A stretch of 64,000 bases of DNA from Acetobacteraceae bacterium B3987 (GTDB taxonomy: Bacteria; Pseudomonadota; Alphaproteobacteria; Acetobacterales; Acetobacteraceae): the NCBI GenBank assembly GCA_026537415.1, contig JAFNMF010000001.1:891112-955111 (forward strand), in the 5' to 3' direction. Shown one piece after another: positions 46,368 to 55,530 of the stretch. Both the position numbers and the translations under genes were made by a program. Positions within the stretch are counted from its first letter, which is position 1; every line of letters starts with the position of its first letter. The notes beneath the pieces were generated by a model. It was not told the DNA's origin, did no database searches, and saw nothing but the letters and a program-made list of their open reading frames with translations.

Positions 46368-46443
46368 TGGTGCCCAAGGGCGGGATCGAACCACCGACAC
46401 TGCGATTTTCAGTCGCATGCTCTACCAACTGAGCTACTTGGGC
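46368..46443 (-). tRNA. tRNA-Phe(GAA)
   Basis: A 76-base cloverleaf on the minus strand: acceptor GCCCAAG/CTTGGGC, D-arm AGCTCAGTTGGTAGAGC, anticodon arm CGACTGAAAATCG with anticodon GAA, T-arm GGTTCGATCC and encoded CCA. Confidence 0.95.
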
Positions 46444-46540
46444 ACCGGGCCTTGGTGGCAGGGCCACCCGGCTATGCAGAGGGGTTTACCCTATGAATGA
46501 GGGGTTATCAACCCTCTTTGCAGAAGAAAATGCAGCAATC

Positions 46541-46738
46541 CTACGGTGTATGAGAGGAAGCCTCTTCTGCTAGTCGTGCGATTTCGGCTTCAAGCTCTTC
46601 CGGGTCATTGTCCTGCCGTAGGGAGGGCACACGGTAATCGCCTTTGAACCAGCGTCCAAGGTCCACATCGGCGCAGTGCTGGGAGCAGAAAGGTCGGAAG
46701 GCAGGAACAGTTGGTTTCTGACAAATCGGACAATTCAT
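46541..46738 (-). CDS. yacG: DNA gyrase inhibitor YacG
   Basis: A 65-residue zinc-ribbon protein with the YacG ligands CPICQKP and FCSQHCADVDLGRWF, and an acidic C-terminal tail. YacG binds GyrB in E. coli. The ATG overlaps the RNase E/G stop in ATGA form. This is the last gene of the infA-maf-RNase E/G-yacG series, which is typical of Alphaproteobacteria. Confidence 0.93.
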   Translation of the reverse strand: MNCPICQKPTVPAFRPFCSQHCADVDLGRWFKGDYRVPSLRQDNDPEELEAEIARLAEEASSHTP

Positions 46739-47793
46739 GAAAGACTCCAGCAGGATGATGGAGAAACAGGATGGCTATGAAGGGTAAGACGTTGGCCCGT
46801 GGCATGGAAGAGGTCTTTCAGTGCCACGGTGTCGGCCTCCAGTGCCCGGATGATGGTTGGTGGGGCGTGGAGCTGGTCGCCTTTCAGCCCTTCACTGGCA
46901 ATGCGCTGAAGGATGGCCAATCCCTGCCCATGAGGGGAGTTATAAAGCTCATGCAGCGGTGCCCGGTGGCGGGGACGGGTCATTTCCAGCAGCCCGCTGG
47001 GTGTGATGCCAGTAATGCGGGGCTGGAGTGGGTCTTGTTCCTTATCCGCTGCCTTACGCAGGAAGGGGACAAGAGCGGGCCGCTTGTTGCTGCGGATTCC
47101 TGCGGGGTCAATCAGGAGCGTGCCAGAGAGATTGCGGAGCCTGATTTCTCGCAGCAATGGGCCAAAACAGGCCAGATTGGCGGCAAAATCTGGGTTCTGA
47201 TGGGCGTCCAGATCAATGGCTGTCAGGGCTGGAGTGGGGGTGATACGGGCAATCAGTGGCCCCACCGATGCATCAGGGCTGGATAGGGCCGCCCAGTCTG
47301 CCTCCAGAACCTCATCAAAACTACGGGTTACCCGTTTTAGGCGGGGATGCAGGGATGCGGGCAGGCGGGCCGCCAATGCGGCATCATCTACAATCAGGGG
47401 GCAATTGGCAGGAGCCTGTTGGAGAATGTCATCCAGAGGGGTAGGGCCGGGCGTGATGAGGCGTGGGGAGTCCCCCACCTCCATACCATCCGGTAAAGGA
47501 AGGGCACGCAAGCGTAGCCCTTTTCCATTCTGGGCCGACCGGGTTACCTGAGCGCAAAGCAGGCTGCCTTCTGCAGGTAGTTTACGCCCTTTCATGAAGC
47601 CTGAACCAATCGGGCCAGCTAGTTCTACAAACGCACCACCAAGATGGGGCGCATGGGCCGTGATGCGGACGATGTGTGTATCGCCCCAGCCATCTGGGGC
47701 ACCGGGTCGCCAGAGAGCAACATCCAGCAGTTCATCATCCTTCAGCAGGGCGATGCGGATTTCTCCTGGCGCACTGGCAAGGCGGATTTCCAT
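46735..47793 (-). CDS. Short ribonuclease E/G-like protein
   Basis: The 352-residue protein matches the RNase E/G core. An S1-like N-terminal part (GGAFVELAGPIGSGFMKG), the metal-binding TAIDLD (equivalent of E. coli RNase E D303, but Asp where N305 is) and LLIDPAG (equivalent of D346) are visible, then SGLLEMTRPRHR. The Zn-link CPxC of RNase E/G is replaced by NSPHGQG, and there is no C-terminal scaffold. It probably cleaves single-stranded RNA, perhaps as a different oligomer. It lies five bases after maf. Confidence 0.85.
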   Translation of the reverse strand: MEIRLASAPGEIRIALLKDDELLDVALWRPGAPDGWGDTHIVRITAHAPHLGGAFVELAGPIGSGFMKGRKLPAEGSLLCAQVTRSAQNGKGLRLRALPLPDGMEVGDSPRLITPGPTPLDDILQQAPANCPLIVDDAALAARLPASLHPRLKRVTRSFDEVLEADWAALSSPDASVGPLIARITPTPALTAIDLDAHQNPDFAANLACFGPLLREIRLRNLSGTLLIDPAGIRSNKRPALVPFLRKAADKEQDPLQPRITGITPSGLLEMTRPRHRAPLHELYNSPHGQGLAILQRIASEGLKGDQLHAPPTIIRALEADTVALKDLFHATGQRLTLHSHPVSPSSCWSLS

Positions 47794-47798
47794 AGGGG

Positions 47799-48419
47799 TC
47801 AGAGCAGCCAGTGTTGTCCGGCGGGCAGAGGCTGACCCCGGAGTAGCTGGGCCGTCTCAAATAGGGGAAGGCCGATGACGCCGGAGGGGCTGCCCCCTAC
47901 CTGCCGGATGAAGGAAGCTGCCTGCCCTTGCAAACCATAGCCCCCTGCCTTGCCCTGCCAGTCCCCCCCTTCGATGAGGGCTTCAATTTGCCGGGTTGTC
48001 AGGCGGTTGAAGGTGACGTGGCTTTCTACCACACGCTCGCAGTGGCGGCCCTCGGCCCAACTCTTTGTGGGCTGGCAGACCACAGCGGTCACGACTTTGT
48101 GGCGGCGGCCTGAAAGCAGTGTGAGGTAGCGGCGGGCTGTATCGGCATCTTCTGCCTTGGGTAGGATACGCCGCCCCGCTGCTACGACTGTATCAGCTCC
48201 GATGATGAGCGCAGGGCCATCATGGTGAGCGGCGACATGTGCTGCCTTGGCACGGGCCATTCGTAGCGCATAAGGGCGGGGTAGTTCGTCTTTCTGCGGT
48301 GTTTCATCCAGATCCGCTGGGCAGATGGCATCCGGCTCCACTCCGATCTGTCGGAGCAGGGCAATGCGGCGGGGCGATGCGGAGGCCAGTATGAGGGCGG
48401 GCCGGGATGGAGCAGACAT
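47799..48419 (-). CDS. maf: Maf family nucleoside triphosphate pyrophosphatase
   Basis: A 206-residue Maf protein with LILASASPRRIALLRQIG, the catalytic GADTVVAAGRRILPKAED, and GKAGGYGLQGQAASFIRQVGGSPSGVIGLPL, the YhdE-like dTTP/UTP pyrophosphatase signature. It removes modified nucleotides. It follows infA and precedes the RNase E/G gene in one operon. A second, more divergent paralogue is near hemE. Confidence 0.95.
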   Translation of the reverse strand: MSAPSRPALILASASPRRIALLRQIGVEPDAICPADLDETPQKDELPRPYALRMARAKAAHVAAHHDGPALIIGADTVVAAGRRILPKAEDADTARRYLTLLSGRRHKVVTAVVCQPTKSWAEGRHCERVVESHVTFNRLTTRQIEALIEGGDWQGKAGGYGLQGQAASFIRQVGGSPSGVIGLPLFETAQLLRGQPLPAGQHWLL

Positions 48420-48451
48420 GAGGAACGAAATAATCCTAGCTTCTGCTATAC

Positions 48452-48670
48452 TTACTTGAAGCGGAAGGTGATGCGACCCTTGCTGAGGTCATACGGGGTC
48501 ATCTCGACATTGACCCGGTCACCAGCCAGCACACGGATGCGGTTCTTACGCATTTTGCCGCTCGTATGGGCGAGGATGGTGTGTTCGTTATCCAGCGTGA
48601 CGCGGAACATGGCGTTGGGCAGAAGTTCGGTTACCGTGCCAGTAAACTCGATCAGGTCTTCTTTAGGCAT
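48452..48670 (-). CDS. infA: Translation initiation factor IF-1
   Basis: The 72-residue S1-like OB-fold protein is highly conserved ([20 protein letters not shown] and [22 protein letters not shown]). It binds the ribosomal A site during initiation. First gene of the infA-maf-RNase E/G-yacG group. Confidence 0.98.
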   Translation of the reverse strand: MPKEDLIEFTGTVTELLPNAMFRVTLDNEHTILAHTSGKMRKNRIRVLAGDRVNVEMTPYDLSKGRITFRFK

Positions 48671-48788
48671 GAATATCCCTTGCAGGAAATGGGTAAAAAC
48701 TGTGCGGGCTACACGGCCAGCCTTCGGAAAAGCCTAGCCTACAGCCTCGTCATGACGGCGCATTATGTGCGGGGAGGAGGGGAAGACG

Positions 48789-49451
48789 TCAAGGTTTTTT
48801 GCTGGGTGGAGCAGGATCAGGCAGGTGGGCTTTCGCTTGCCAGCAATACCATGCCAGAGCGGAACGGTGCGGGCTGAACATGATTGTAGCCTCACGCAGC
48901 TGCCGGGGCGTGGGGCGGGCGGACAGTTTTTTCAGTCGCTTCCAGCCTTCTTGCACCCCAAGGTCTCCCGTTGGCATGACGTCCGGCCTGCCAAGATGGA
49001 AGATGAGCAGCATCTCGACTGTCCATTGTCCTACGCCACGTAGAGACGTCAGTCGCTTTATCAGTGTGGCATCATCAAGCTGGTGAGCTTCGGTAAGACT
49101 GGGTACAAGCCCTTCCAACCGCCCTTGGGCGATGGCCCGTAGGCTGGCAATCTTGGCCGCTGAAAGGCCGCAGCGTCGTAGGGCATCGTCTTCCAGAGCG
49201 AGAAGTGCTTTCGGTGGAGGTGGAGGGCCACTCTCATTATGGTCTGGCCCCAGAGCGCAAAGCCGTCTGAATATGGCTCTGGCCGCAGCATTATGGAGCT
49301 GCTGGCCCGTCACGGCTTTGATGAGTGAGGCATAAGGCCCCTGTATCTGAGGGTCCGGTGTCGTCTGTTCATGCAAGCGGCAGGGGCCGATCTTTGCAAT
49401 GAAGCGGGAAAGATCAGCATCCCGGAGGAAGCAGGGTGGCAGGGAGACCAT
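48789..49451 (-). CDS. DNA-3-methyladenine glycosylase (AlkA-like, HhH-GPD)
   Basis: A 220-residue base-excision glycosylase. The HhH motif LTSLRGVGQWTVEMLLIFHLG is followed by the catalytic Asp in VMPTGDLGVQEG. It has no N-terminal AlkA domain, so it resembles the short MAG/AlkA type. It removes alkylated purines. The ATG at 49451 has GAGG about nine bases upstream. It is the second alkylation-repair gene here, after ogt. Confidence 0.9.
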   Translation of the reverse strand: MVSLPPCFLRDADLSRFIAKIGPCRLHEQTTPDPQIQGPYASLIKAVTGQQLHNAAARAIFRRLCALGPDHNESGPPPPPKALLALEDDALRRCGLSAAKIASLRAIAQGRLEGLVPSLTEAHQLDDATLIKRLTSLRGVGQWTVEMLLIFHLGRPDVMPTGDLGVQEGWKRLKKLSARPTPRQLREATIMFSPHRSALAWYCWQAKAHLPDPAPPSKKP

Positions 49452-49606
49452 GGAGCGGACCTCGTTCAGGAAAGGTGTTGCACAAAAGTAGAGGCTAGGG
49501 CTTTTCCGGTGATGACAATATGGCCCTTTTTGAGGCACAAGGGAGGGGATATGATCCTCACCAGTCTGCGCCCCTCTTTTTGCCGACGGGTTTTTTACCC
49601 GTGACG

Positions 49607-50596
49607 ATGCAGGACGCCCCTACGCAGATGCGCCGGGAGCGGCTGGGTGATTACGCAGAGCCGGTCGCTGGCCTGCGGACAGAAGCCCGCACCCCCATGC
49701 GGCGCACGCAGGTTCTGGTAGATCCGCCGCTGATTGGCCCGTTACTGCTTGCTGCCAGTGTGCATGGCCTTGCGCTCTGGTTGATGATGCAGACCAGTGC
49801 TGTCGTGCATGGTACGCCCAATGGTGCGCAGCAGCCGCAAGTAGAAATGGTGTTTGATGCTCCGCCGGTCAAACATAGTATGCAGGGGGCTCCAACGCAT
49901 GAGGTAGGCGGAGCTGCCAGTGCCCCGGCACCGACCACGCCAGAGGAAGCCACCCCCGCCCCGCTGGAGCCAACCCCTCATACGCCATCCTCCCCACAGA
50001 TGGCCCCGTCGCCCACCGGGGAGCTGACCAATTCGGAAATGTCGGTGAAGCCGATTTCCAAAGCGGCCCCACGTCGCCCGCATCGGAGTCGGGCCACACC
50101 AACCCACCAGCATGTGACCCGCCAGAGTGAGACGAATCCATTTGCTCATCCGATGGACCTGTCCTTTGATGGCGAGCCTGCACCCCATCCTCACAAGCGG
50201 GGAAGGCATGGTGGGACACGTGGTCCGATTGACTTCTCCCTTGGGCCTCTGAGCCTGAATGGGCAGATTAATGCACCCTATAAGACGAAAAGCAGCGTAA
50301 GGGGTGTCAGTTCCGATTACGGTAGCGAGATCGACCGCTGGGTGCGTAACCATATGTTCTACCCGGACGAAGCGGCGCAGAACGGAGAAGAGGGGCCGTC
50401 TTCCGTTCATGTAGTGATCGACCGGACCGGGAAGGTTCTTCGTGTACGGTTGACGGATTCATCCAACTCTTATTCGCTGGATGCCGCTACGACAGGTATG
50501 TTCCAAGGGGCGCAGCTTCCTCCCGTTCCGCCGGATATGCAGGGGGATCATTTCGATCTGGATGTGACAATCCATTACATACTGATTCGCCATTAG
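49607..50596 (+). CDS. TonB-like energy transducer
   Basis: The protein of about 329 residues has one N-terminal membrane helix (IGPLLLAASVHGLALWLMM), a long Pro/Ala/Thr- and His-rich periplasmic spacer and a TonB C-terminal domain (VRNHMFYPDEAAQNGEEGPS, then VHVVIDRTGKVLRVRLTDSS). It should link the proton motive force to outer-membrane receptors. No exbB or exbD is adjacent. The start is uncertain: ATG at 49607 is chosen; ATG at 49628 or the GTG at 49601 are possible. Confidence 0.78.
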   Translation: MQDAPTQMRRERLGDYAEPVAGLRTEARTPMRRTQVLVDPPLIGPLLLAASVHGLALWLMMQTSAVVHGTPNGAQQPQVEMVFDAPPVKHSMQGAPTHEVGGAASAPAPTTPEEATPAPLEPTPHTPSSPQMAPSPTGELTNSEMSVKPISKAAPRRPHRSRATPTHQHVTRQSETNPFAHPMDLSFDGEPAPHPHKRGRHGGTRGPIDFSLGPLSLNGQINAPYKTKSSVRGVSSDYGSEIDRWVRNHMFYPDEAAQNGEEGPSSVHVVIDRTGKVLRVRLTDSSNSYSLDAATTGMFQGAQLPPVPPDMQGDHFDLDVTIHYILIRH

Positions 50597-50715
50597 GGAC
50601 ATCTGCGGTCCTTCTCCCTGTGGTCAGGAGTGGGAAAGGACGTTAGATTACGAGGCCCGCCGGGCAAAGCCGGTCGGGGATTTTGTCCAAATATTGCAGG
50701 GAAAGTGGGCTGTTC

Positions 50716-51738
50716 ATGCGCTTCTGTCGTAAGCTGCTGGTATCAGGGCTGTGCGTGCCTCTCCTCGGTCTGGGGGGCTGCCTTCAGGTCTATAAGCCAT
50801 TTGCTCATAACCCGGGTAATCAGGCCCAGCATCTTGTAAGGGACAATATTCCCCCCGTCCGTCTGGCTGTCCCCGTGCCTGTGCCAGAGAAAGCACCGTG
50901 GCGGGAAGCAACGGCCATGTGGGCACGGGATGTGGTTGTGGCGTTGGTTGGGCAGTCTATCCCCGCTGTGGCAAAAGTGCCGGAACCGGGCGACTGGTGG
51001 GTTCGTCTTGGGGCTGTTCGGGCAGAGAATGGCGGTATCCGCCCCCGTTATGCGATTGTCGGGCCTGATGGCAAAGTAAAGGCCCGTGGGTTCGGGGCTG
51101 TGATTGATGAGGAAGGTTGGCGCAGTGCCGACCCGGCTGCCCTGAACACGGTTGCCCTCCAGATGGCTCCAGAAATTGCCCGTGAGCTGACCGAAATTCA
51201 GACCCGCATGATGATGGATGACCCGCAGAGCCTTATGCATCGTTCTGCTCGCATCTGTTTTGAGGGCGTGCAGGGTGCGCCGGGGGATGGCAACAAGTCT
51301 TTGGCAGAAGCGTTCTATATGATGCTGCCTGATGGTCATAATAGCGTGCAGACCACACGGAATGGTGCGGATTACATTGTGAAGACAGAGGTCAGCATCA
51401 AACCATCGCCAGATGCTCCTCCGCCGGGTGAGGCCCCAAAGCAGCAGGTCACCATCGTGTGGCATGTGTTGACCCCGCAGGGCGTGGAAGCCGGAGCCGC
51501 CACACAGGTGCATGACGTGGTGGCACATTCATTGGATGGCCCTTGGGCTGATGTGGCTGGTGCCGCAGCGCAGGAGGCTGCTGAGGCGGTACGGACTATC
51601 ATCACTAATTATTCTGGCCGGTCCCGCAAGGCAGCTACGGCTCAGCCGGATATTGGAGGAGAGGCGTCCAAGGAGAAGGATGGCATGAAGAAATTCATCG
51701 CCGGTCCGGATCAGGAAGGCCCGGCAGGAGCAAAATGA
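50716..51738 (+). CDS. Putative lipoprotein, unknown function
   Basis: A 340-residue protein with a lipoprotein signal: basic start MRFCRKLL, hydrophobic VSGLCVPLLGLGG and lipobox Cys22. The rest is alpha/beta with no motif I know. Features include GDWWVRLGAVRAENGGIRPRYA, KARGFGAVID and a C-terminal charged tail. It lies between the TonB-like gene and the J-domain protein and reads in the same direction. Cell-envelope attachment is inferred. Confidence 0.7.
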   Translation: MRFCRKLLVSGLCVPLLGLGGCLQVYKPFAHNPGNQAQHLVRDNIPPVRLAVPVPVPEKAPWREATAMWARDVVVALVGQSIPAVAKVPEPGDWWVRLGAVRAENGGIRPRYAIVGPDGKVKARGFGAVIDEEGWRSADPAALNTVALQMAPEIARELTEIQTRMMMDDPQSLMHRSARICFEGVQGAPGDGNKSLAEAFYMMLPDGHNSVQTTRNGADYIVKTEVSIKPSPDAPPPGEAPKQQVTIVWHVLTPQGVEAGAATQVHDVVAHSLDGPWADVAGAAAQEAAEAVRTIITNYSGRSRKAATAQPDIGGEASKEKDGMKKFIAGPDQEGPAGAK

Positions 51739-51908
51739 CAGGATAATCCGGCCTCTGTAGGCCGTGATGACATGTAACATCTTTTCCCGGTCATATGGCC
51801 AGGGAATGGTGGAGTCTTGTGCGTAGCTTTGCTGTAGCTGGTGGTTCGAATGGACAGGGTGTAGCAATCAAATTATACAAACGGGACATAAATAATAAAT
51901 GGCCCGTT

Positions 51909-54359
51909 ATGCGTTCTGTTCTTCTGAAATGTTTGCTGATTTTATGGGGCATTGTTCAGTGTCAGGTAGCTTCTGCTGAAGTCTATCATCCTGATTTTGA
52001 CTGTAGCCGGATGGATAGAACTTCACCGGGGCAAGTTCTTCTCTGTTCGGATTCTGACTCGGCCAGAAGTGAACTGGTGCTGGATCAGGCCTATTATGCT
52101 CTGAGGCACCAGAGTGCCGCTTATCTTCTGCCGCAGCTCAAGGCGAATCTGGTGCGTGATTTGGCACCGTTGCAGGCGTGTTTCTCTCCAATGGGTGTGC
52201 AGGGGGAAAGTCAGGCTGAATGTTATCAGCGGGTTGTAGCGCAGATTACGGACAGATACCGGGCACAGTTGACAGAACGGGCGCATGAGGAAGCCATCCG
52301 CCCGATTGACGATCATATCGCCTTACAGAAAAAACTTCAGGAGCTTGGCTTTCTGCCGCCTGGGGTTGTGCCAGATGGCGTGTATGGGAAAACAACCAGA
52401 CAGGCCATTCTGCGGTGGCAGGAGCAGGTTAGCCAGCCCAATCGAGATGGGTTTTTGGGGGATGATGATGCCAGAGTGCTTATGCCAGAGCTGGCCGCTA
52501 AGACCAGTCCGCAGGAGGCCCCTTCCGCTTCGACTGAGACCGTAACTCCCACAGCCACTCCGTCTGAGCCCAGCACCCCCGCTGCTGCCTCGACTGAAAT
52601 CAGAACCCCCACCGCTCCGACAGAGGCCGGAACAGGCAATGATGGGCCTGCCCCTTCCATCCTGCGGCAGGGAGGGACACCGGGTAATGCTGAGCGTCAG
52701 CCACCGGCGTCTCCCCCGCCACCATCGAATGACACATCATCGGCGGCTCCATCAGGGGAATTTGCCTCGCCTGCGGAGGTGTCTCCTCCCCGGCAGGAGG
52801 CAGCCCCGTCGTCTTCATCCTCTACGGATGATTCAACTGCTCAGCAGAATATCGATCATGAAACGACAGGGAGGCATAGCTCTCTCTTAGCTCTGCTGTT
52901 CCAGCCTATTGGGGCTATCATTCACATGTGTGGTGCCGTGCTGTCGGCATTTTGGCATGTGCTGGTGTTTGTTCTTCGGCTGCCCATAAGGCTTGTCAAT
53001 CTGATTTGGAGCTTCATTACGGCGTTGTTTAGCTGGAAAGGGCTGCTGCTCTTTATTGGCTATCTCATTATTAAGGGACTTTCTTCTGGGGAGAAGAAGA
53101 GCAAGGCAGGGGCGTCTGAATTTTCCTCAGAGGAGGAAGAGGAAGCCTATCAGCAGGTCGGATTGTTATGGAGCAGCTTTTATGAGGAAACAGGCGTCCG
53201 CCCCATAAAGACCCTCATTGAACTTCTTCTTGAGAAACGCCGGGATGAGGCTTTTGTTTTTCTAAAGACCCTGTTGGAAGAGGAAGTGGGCAAGCTGCCT
53301 GCTTCCCTGCAGGAAACATTCTCTCAAGCACGGCAGGAAAAGAGCTGGAAAGGTTTTCAGCGTTTCTCCATAGGGGTGATGGCTTTTCTGAAGGAGCATT
53401 TTCAGGACGGGAATGAAGAGGCTGCGCAAGAGCAGCGGGAAAGGGAGAAAGCCTACCGCCGGGCCAAACAATCCGGCTCCGCCCCGCCAGAGGATGAGCC
53501 TTGGCATATCGTACTGGAAGTTTCCGCAACCGCCTCTGCCGAGGAGATTACAGCCTCTTACAGGCGGCTGATGAAACAGCATCATCCAGACCGCTTCGCA
53601 CAGGCGGGAGAGGCTGCCTACGAGGCCGCCGTTGCGAAGAGCAAAAAGATCACCGAGGCTTACCGTTATGCTCGAACGCTGAAGCAGTTTTCGGAAAAAG
53701 CAGGGCAGAAGAGTCAGGGCAGCCGACAAAAGTCTGATGCAGGAACATCATCTTCAGGCTTTACCTCCAGCAAGGAGCAGGAGGCACATCAGAAGATCGG
53801 CATATTGTGGGTTAACTGGGTCGTGGAGTTGAGGATTGCGAACGGGCATGTGTTGCTAGAGCATCTCGTTGAACAGCGTCTTCAGGAAGCATTCCGTTTT
53901 TTGGTGGATCTGGTCCGCCCGATAAGTGGTGAGACAGCCCGGGCCGTGTTGGAGGAGCTGGATAAAGGGCGGTCATGGCAGGATTTCCAGCGTTGCTCCG
54001 TTCATGTGCATGGTCTGTTGCAGCAGGTGGCCAGAGCGGCAGAGGCCCGTAAACGGCGGCAGCAGGAACAGGAGCGGGCCAGAGAGCAGGCCGAGGCGCA
54101 GAAGAAGCAGGAGCAGGCCCGTCGTGACAGGCAACGTGCCAGAAACACAGCTCCCCGGGGGCGGGCATGGCATGTTGTATTGGAGGTTTCTGAAACGGCG
54201 TCTAATGAGGATGTCACCAAAGCCTATCGCCGGCTCATCAAGCAGCATCACCCGGACCGTTTTGCCCATGTCGGTGGGGAGGCCTACGAGGAAGCTGTGC
54301 GCCGAACGGCAGAAATCACGCAGGCTTATCGCTATGTGAAACAGTACCGGCAGTTCTAG
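51909..54359 (+). CDS. Envelope protein with LprI-like, peptidoglycan-binding, membrane and two J domains
   Basis: The 816-residue protein has an uncommon domain order. A signal peptide (LLKCLLILWGIVQCQVASA) is followed by an LprI/DUF1311-like Cys-rich part (about 30-125), a peptidoglycan-binding-1 motif (LQKKLQELGFLPPG then PDGVYGKTTRQAILRWQ, about 137-172), a Pro/Ser/Thr spacer (about 190-315), a hydrophobic block with two or three helices (about 330-395), then two copies of a helical unit plus a J domain. The J-domain HPD triplets are at 559-561 and 781-783, each in KQHHPDRFA. An ATG at 51795 is also open, but the signal peptide favours 51909. The J domains would sit in the cytoplasm if the hydrophobic block crosses the membrane. 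Function unknown. Confidence 0.75.
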   Translation: MRSVLLKCLLILWGIVQCQVASAEVYHPDFDCSRMDRTSPGQVLLCSDSDSARSELVLDQAYYALRHQSAAYLLPQLKANLVRDLAPLQACFSPMGVQGESQAECYQRVVAQITDRYRAQLTERAHEEAIRPIDDHIALQKKLQELGFLPPGVVPDGVYGKTTRQAILRWQEQVSQPNRDGFLGDDDARVLMPELAAKTSPQEAPSASTETVTPTATPSEPSTPAAASTEIRTPTAPTEAGTGNDGPAPSILRQGGTPGNAERQPPASPPPPSNDTSSAAPSGEFASPAEVSPPRQEAAPSSSSSTDDSTAQQNIDHETTGRHSSLLALLFQPIGAIIHMCGAVLSAFWHVLVFVLRLPIRLVNLIWSFITALFSWKGLLLFIGYLIIKGLSSGEKKSKAGASEFSSEEEEEAYQQVGLLWSSFYEETGVRPIKTLIELLLEKRRDEAFVFLKTLLEEEVGKLPASLQETFSQARQEKSWKGFQRFSIGVMAFLKEHFQDGNEEAAQEQREREKAYRRAKQSGSAPPEDEPWHIVLEVSATASAEEITASYRRLMKQHHPDRFAQAGEAAYEAAVAKSKKITEAYRYARTLKQFSEKAGQKSQGSRQKSDAGTSSSGFTSSKEQEAHQKIGILWVNWVVELRIANGHVLLEHLVEQRLQEAFRFLVDLVRPISGETARAVLEELDKGRSWQDFQRCSVHVHGLLQQVARAAEARKRRQQEQERAREQAEAQKKQEQARRDRQRARNTAPRGRAWHVVLEVSETASNEDVTKAYRRLIKQHHPDRFAHVGGEAYEEAVRRTAEITQAYRYVKQYRQF

Positions 54360-54520
54360 TTTGCCTGTGCAAGGTGGGGATAGCGCGCAGTTTTTCGGGT
54401 AAACAGAGGGTAAACTCACCGTGTCGTGGCCTGCTTGCTGTAAAATCATGACATTGATCGGGCAGACTGATAGAAGGAGCTGTACCGCTTCTTACTGTCC
54501 TTCTATGAAAAGTACCCGTC

Positions 54521-55456
54521 ATGAAGATCGTTGCCTGTAACAGTAATCTGCCTTTGGCTCAGGCTGTGGCTGATGAGCTTGAGATTCCTTTGTGCAAGAC
54601 ATCCATTCGTCGCTTTGCGGATGGTGAAGTGTTTGTCGAGATTCAGGAAAATGTGCGCGGGGAGGATATGTTTGTTCTCCAAAGTACCTGCACACCGACC
54701 AACGATCATCTGATGGAACTTCTCGTTGTGCTGGATGCCCTGCGGCGTGGGTCCGCACGACGTGTCACGGCTGTGATGCCTTATTTCGGCTATGCCCGAC
54801 AGGACCGTAAATCCGGCCCCCGTACGCCTATCAGTGCCAAGCTGGTGGCCAATCTTCTGACAGAAGCCGGTGCTAACCGTATCCTTACGATGGACCTGCA
54901 TGCCATGCAGATTCAGGGCTTCTTTGATATTCCTACGGATAATCTTTACGCAGCTCCGCTTTTTGTGCGGGACCTGATGACCCGTCACCCCAATCATGAG
55001 AAATTGATGATTGTCTCACCGGATGTAGGCGGTGTGGTGCGTGCCCGCCAGCTGGCCCGCCGGCTGAATGTTGATCTGGCCATCATCGATAAGCGTCGTG
55101 AACGGGCCGGTGTCTCTGAGGTTATGAATGTGATTGGTGATGTATCAGGCCGTTTCTGCGTGCTGGTGGATGACATCATCGACAGTGGGGGCTCTCTCTG
55201 CAACGCAGCCGAAGCCCTGATGAAGTACGGTGCCGCTGGTGTGGAGGCTTATGTGACGCATGGTGTGCTGACAGGCAATGCCTGCGAGCGTGTGCAGAAC
55301 AGCCCGCTTTCTATGCTGACATTGACGGATAGCATCCCCGCTACGGAGGAGCTGAAGGCGGTCTCCAACATTCGGCAGATTCCTACCGCTAATCTGCTGG
55401 GTCGGGCTATCCGGGCCGTGGCAGATGAAAGCTCGGTCTCCACTCTTTTCGATTGA
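54521..55456 (+). CDS. prs: Ribose-phosphate pyrophosphokinase
   Basis: Makes PRPP from ribose 5-phosphate and ATP. The 311-residue protein has [20 protein letters not shown] and the PRPP-binding loop [17 protein letters not shown], plus [20 protein letters not shown]. The length and motifs are standard. It follows the J-domain gene after ~160 bases and probably has its own promoter. Confidence 0.97.
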   Translation: MKIVACNSNLPLAQAVADELEIPLCKTSIRRFADGEVFVEIQENVRGEDMFVLQSTCTPTNDHLMELLVVLDALRRGSARRVTAVMPYFGYARQDRKSGPRTPISAKLVANLLTEAGANRILTMDLHAMQIQGFFDIPTDNLYAAPLFVRDLMTRHPNHEKLMIVSPDVGGVVRARQLARRLNVDLAIIDKRRERAGVSEVMNVIGDVSGRFCVLVDDIIDSGGSLCNAAEALMKYGAAGVEAYVTHGVLTGNACERVQNSPLSMLTLTDSIPATEELKAVSNIRQIPTANLLGRAIRAVADESSVSTLFD

Positions 55457-55530
55457 GACAGACATGCCGTGGCTGGTGCTGGAGACAAGGCCCAGCCACG
55501 TTCTGACGGGATTTTGGGGGAGGTCAGGAA

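Noticed and set aside
46261-46500. 79-codon frame covering tRNA-Phe
   Set aside because: It reads through the tRNA on the opposite strand and is not credible as a gene.
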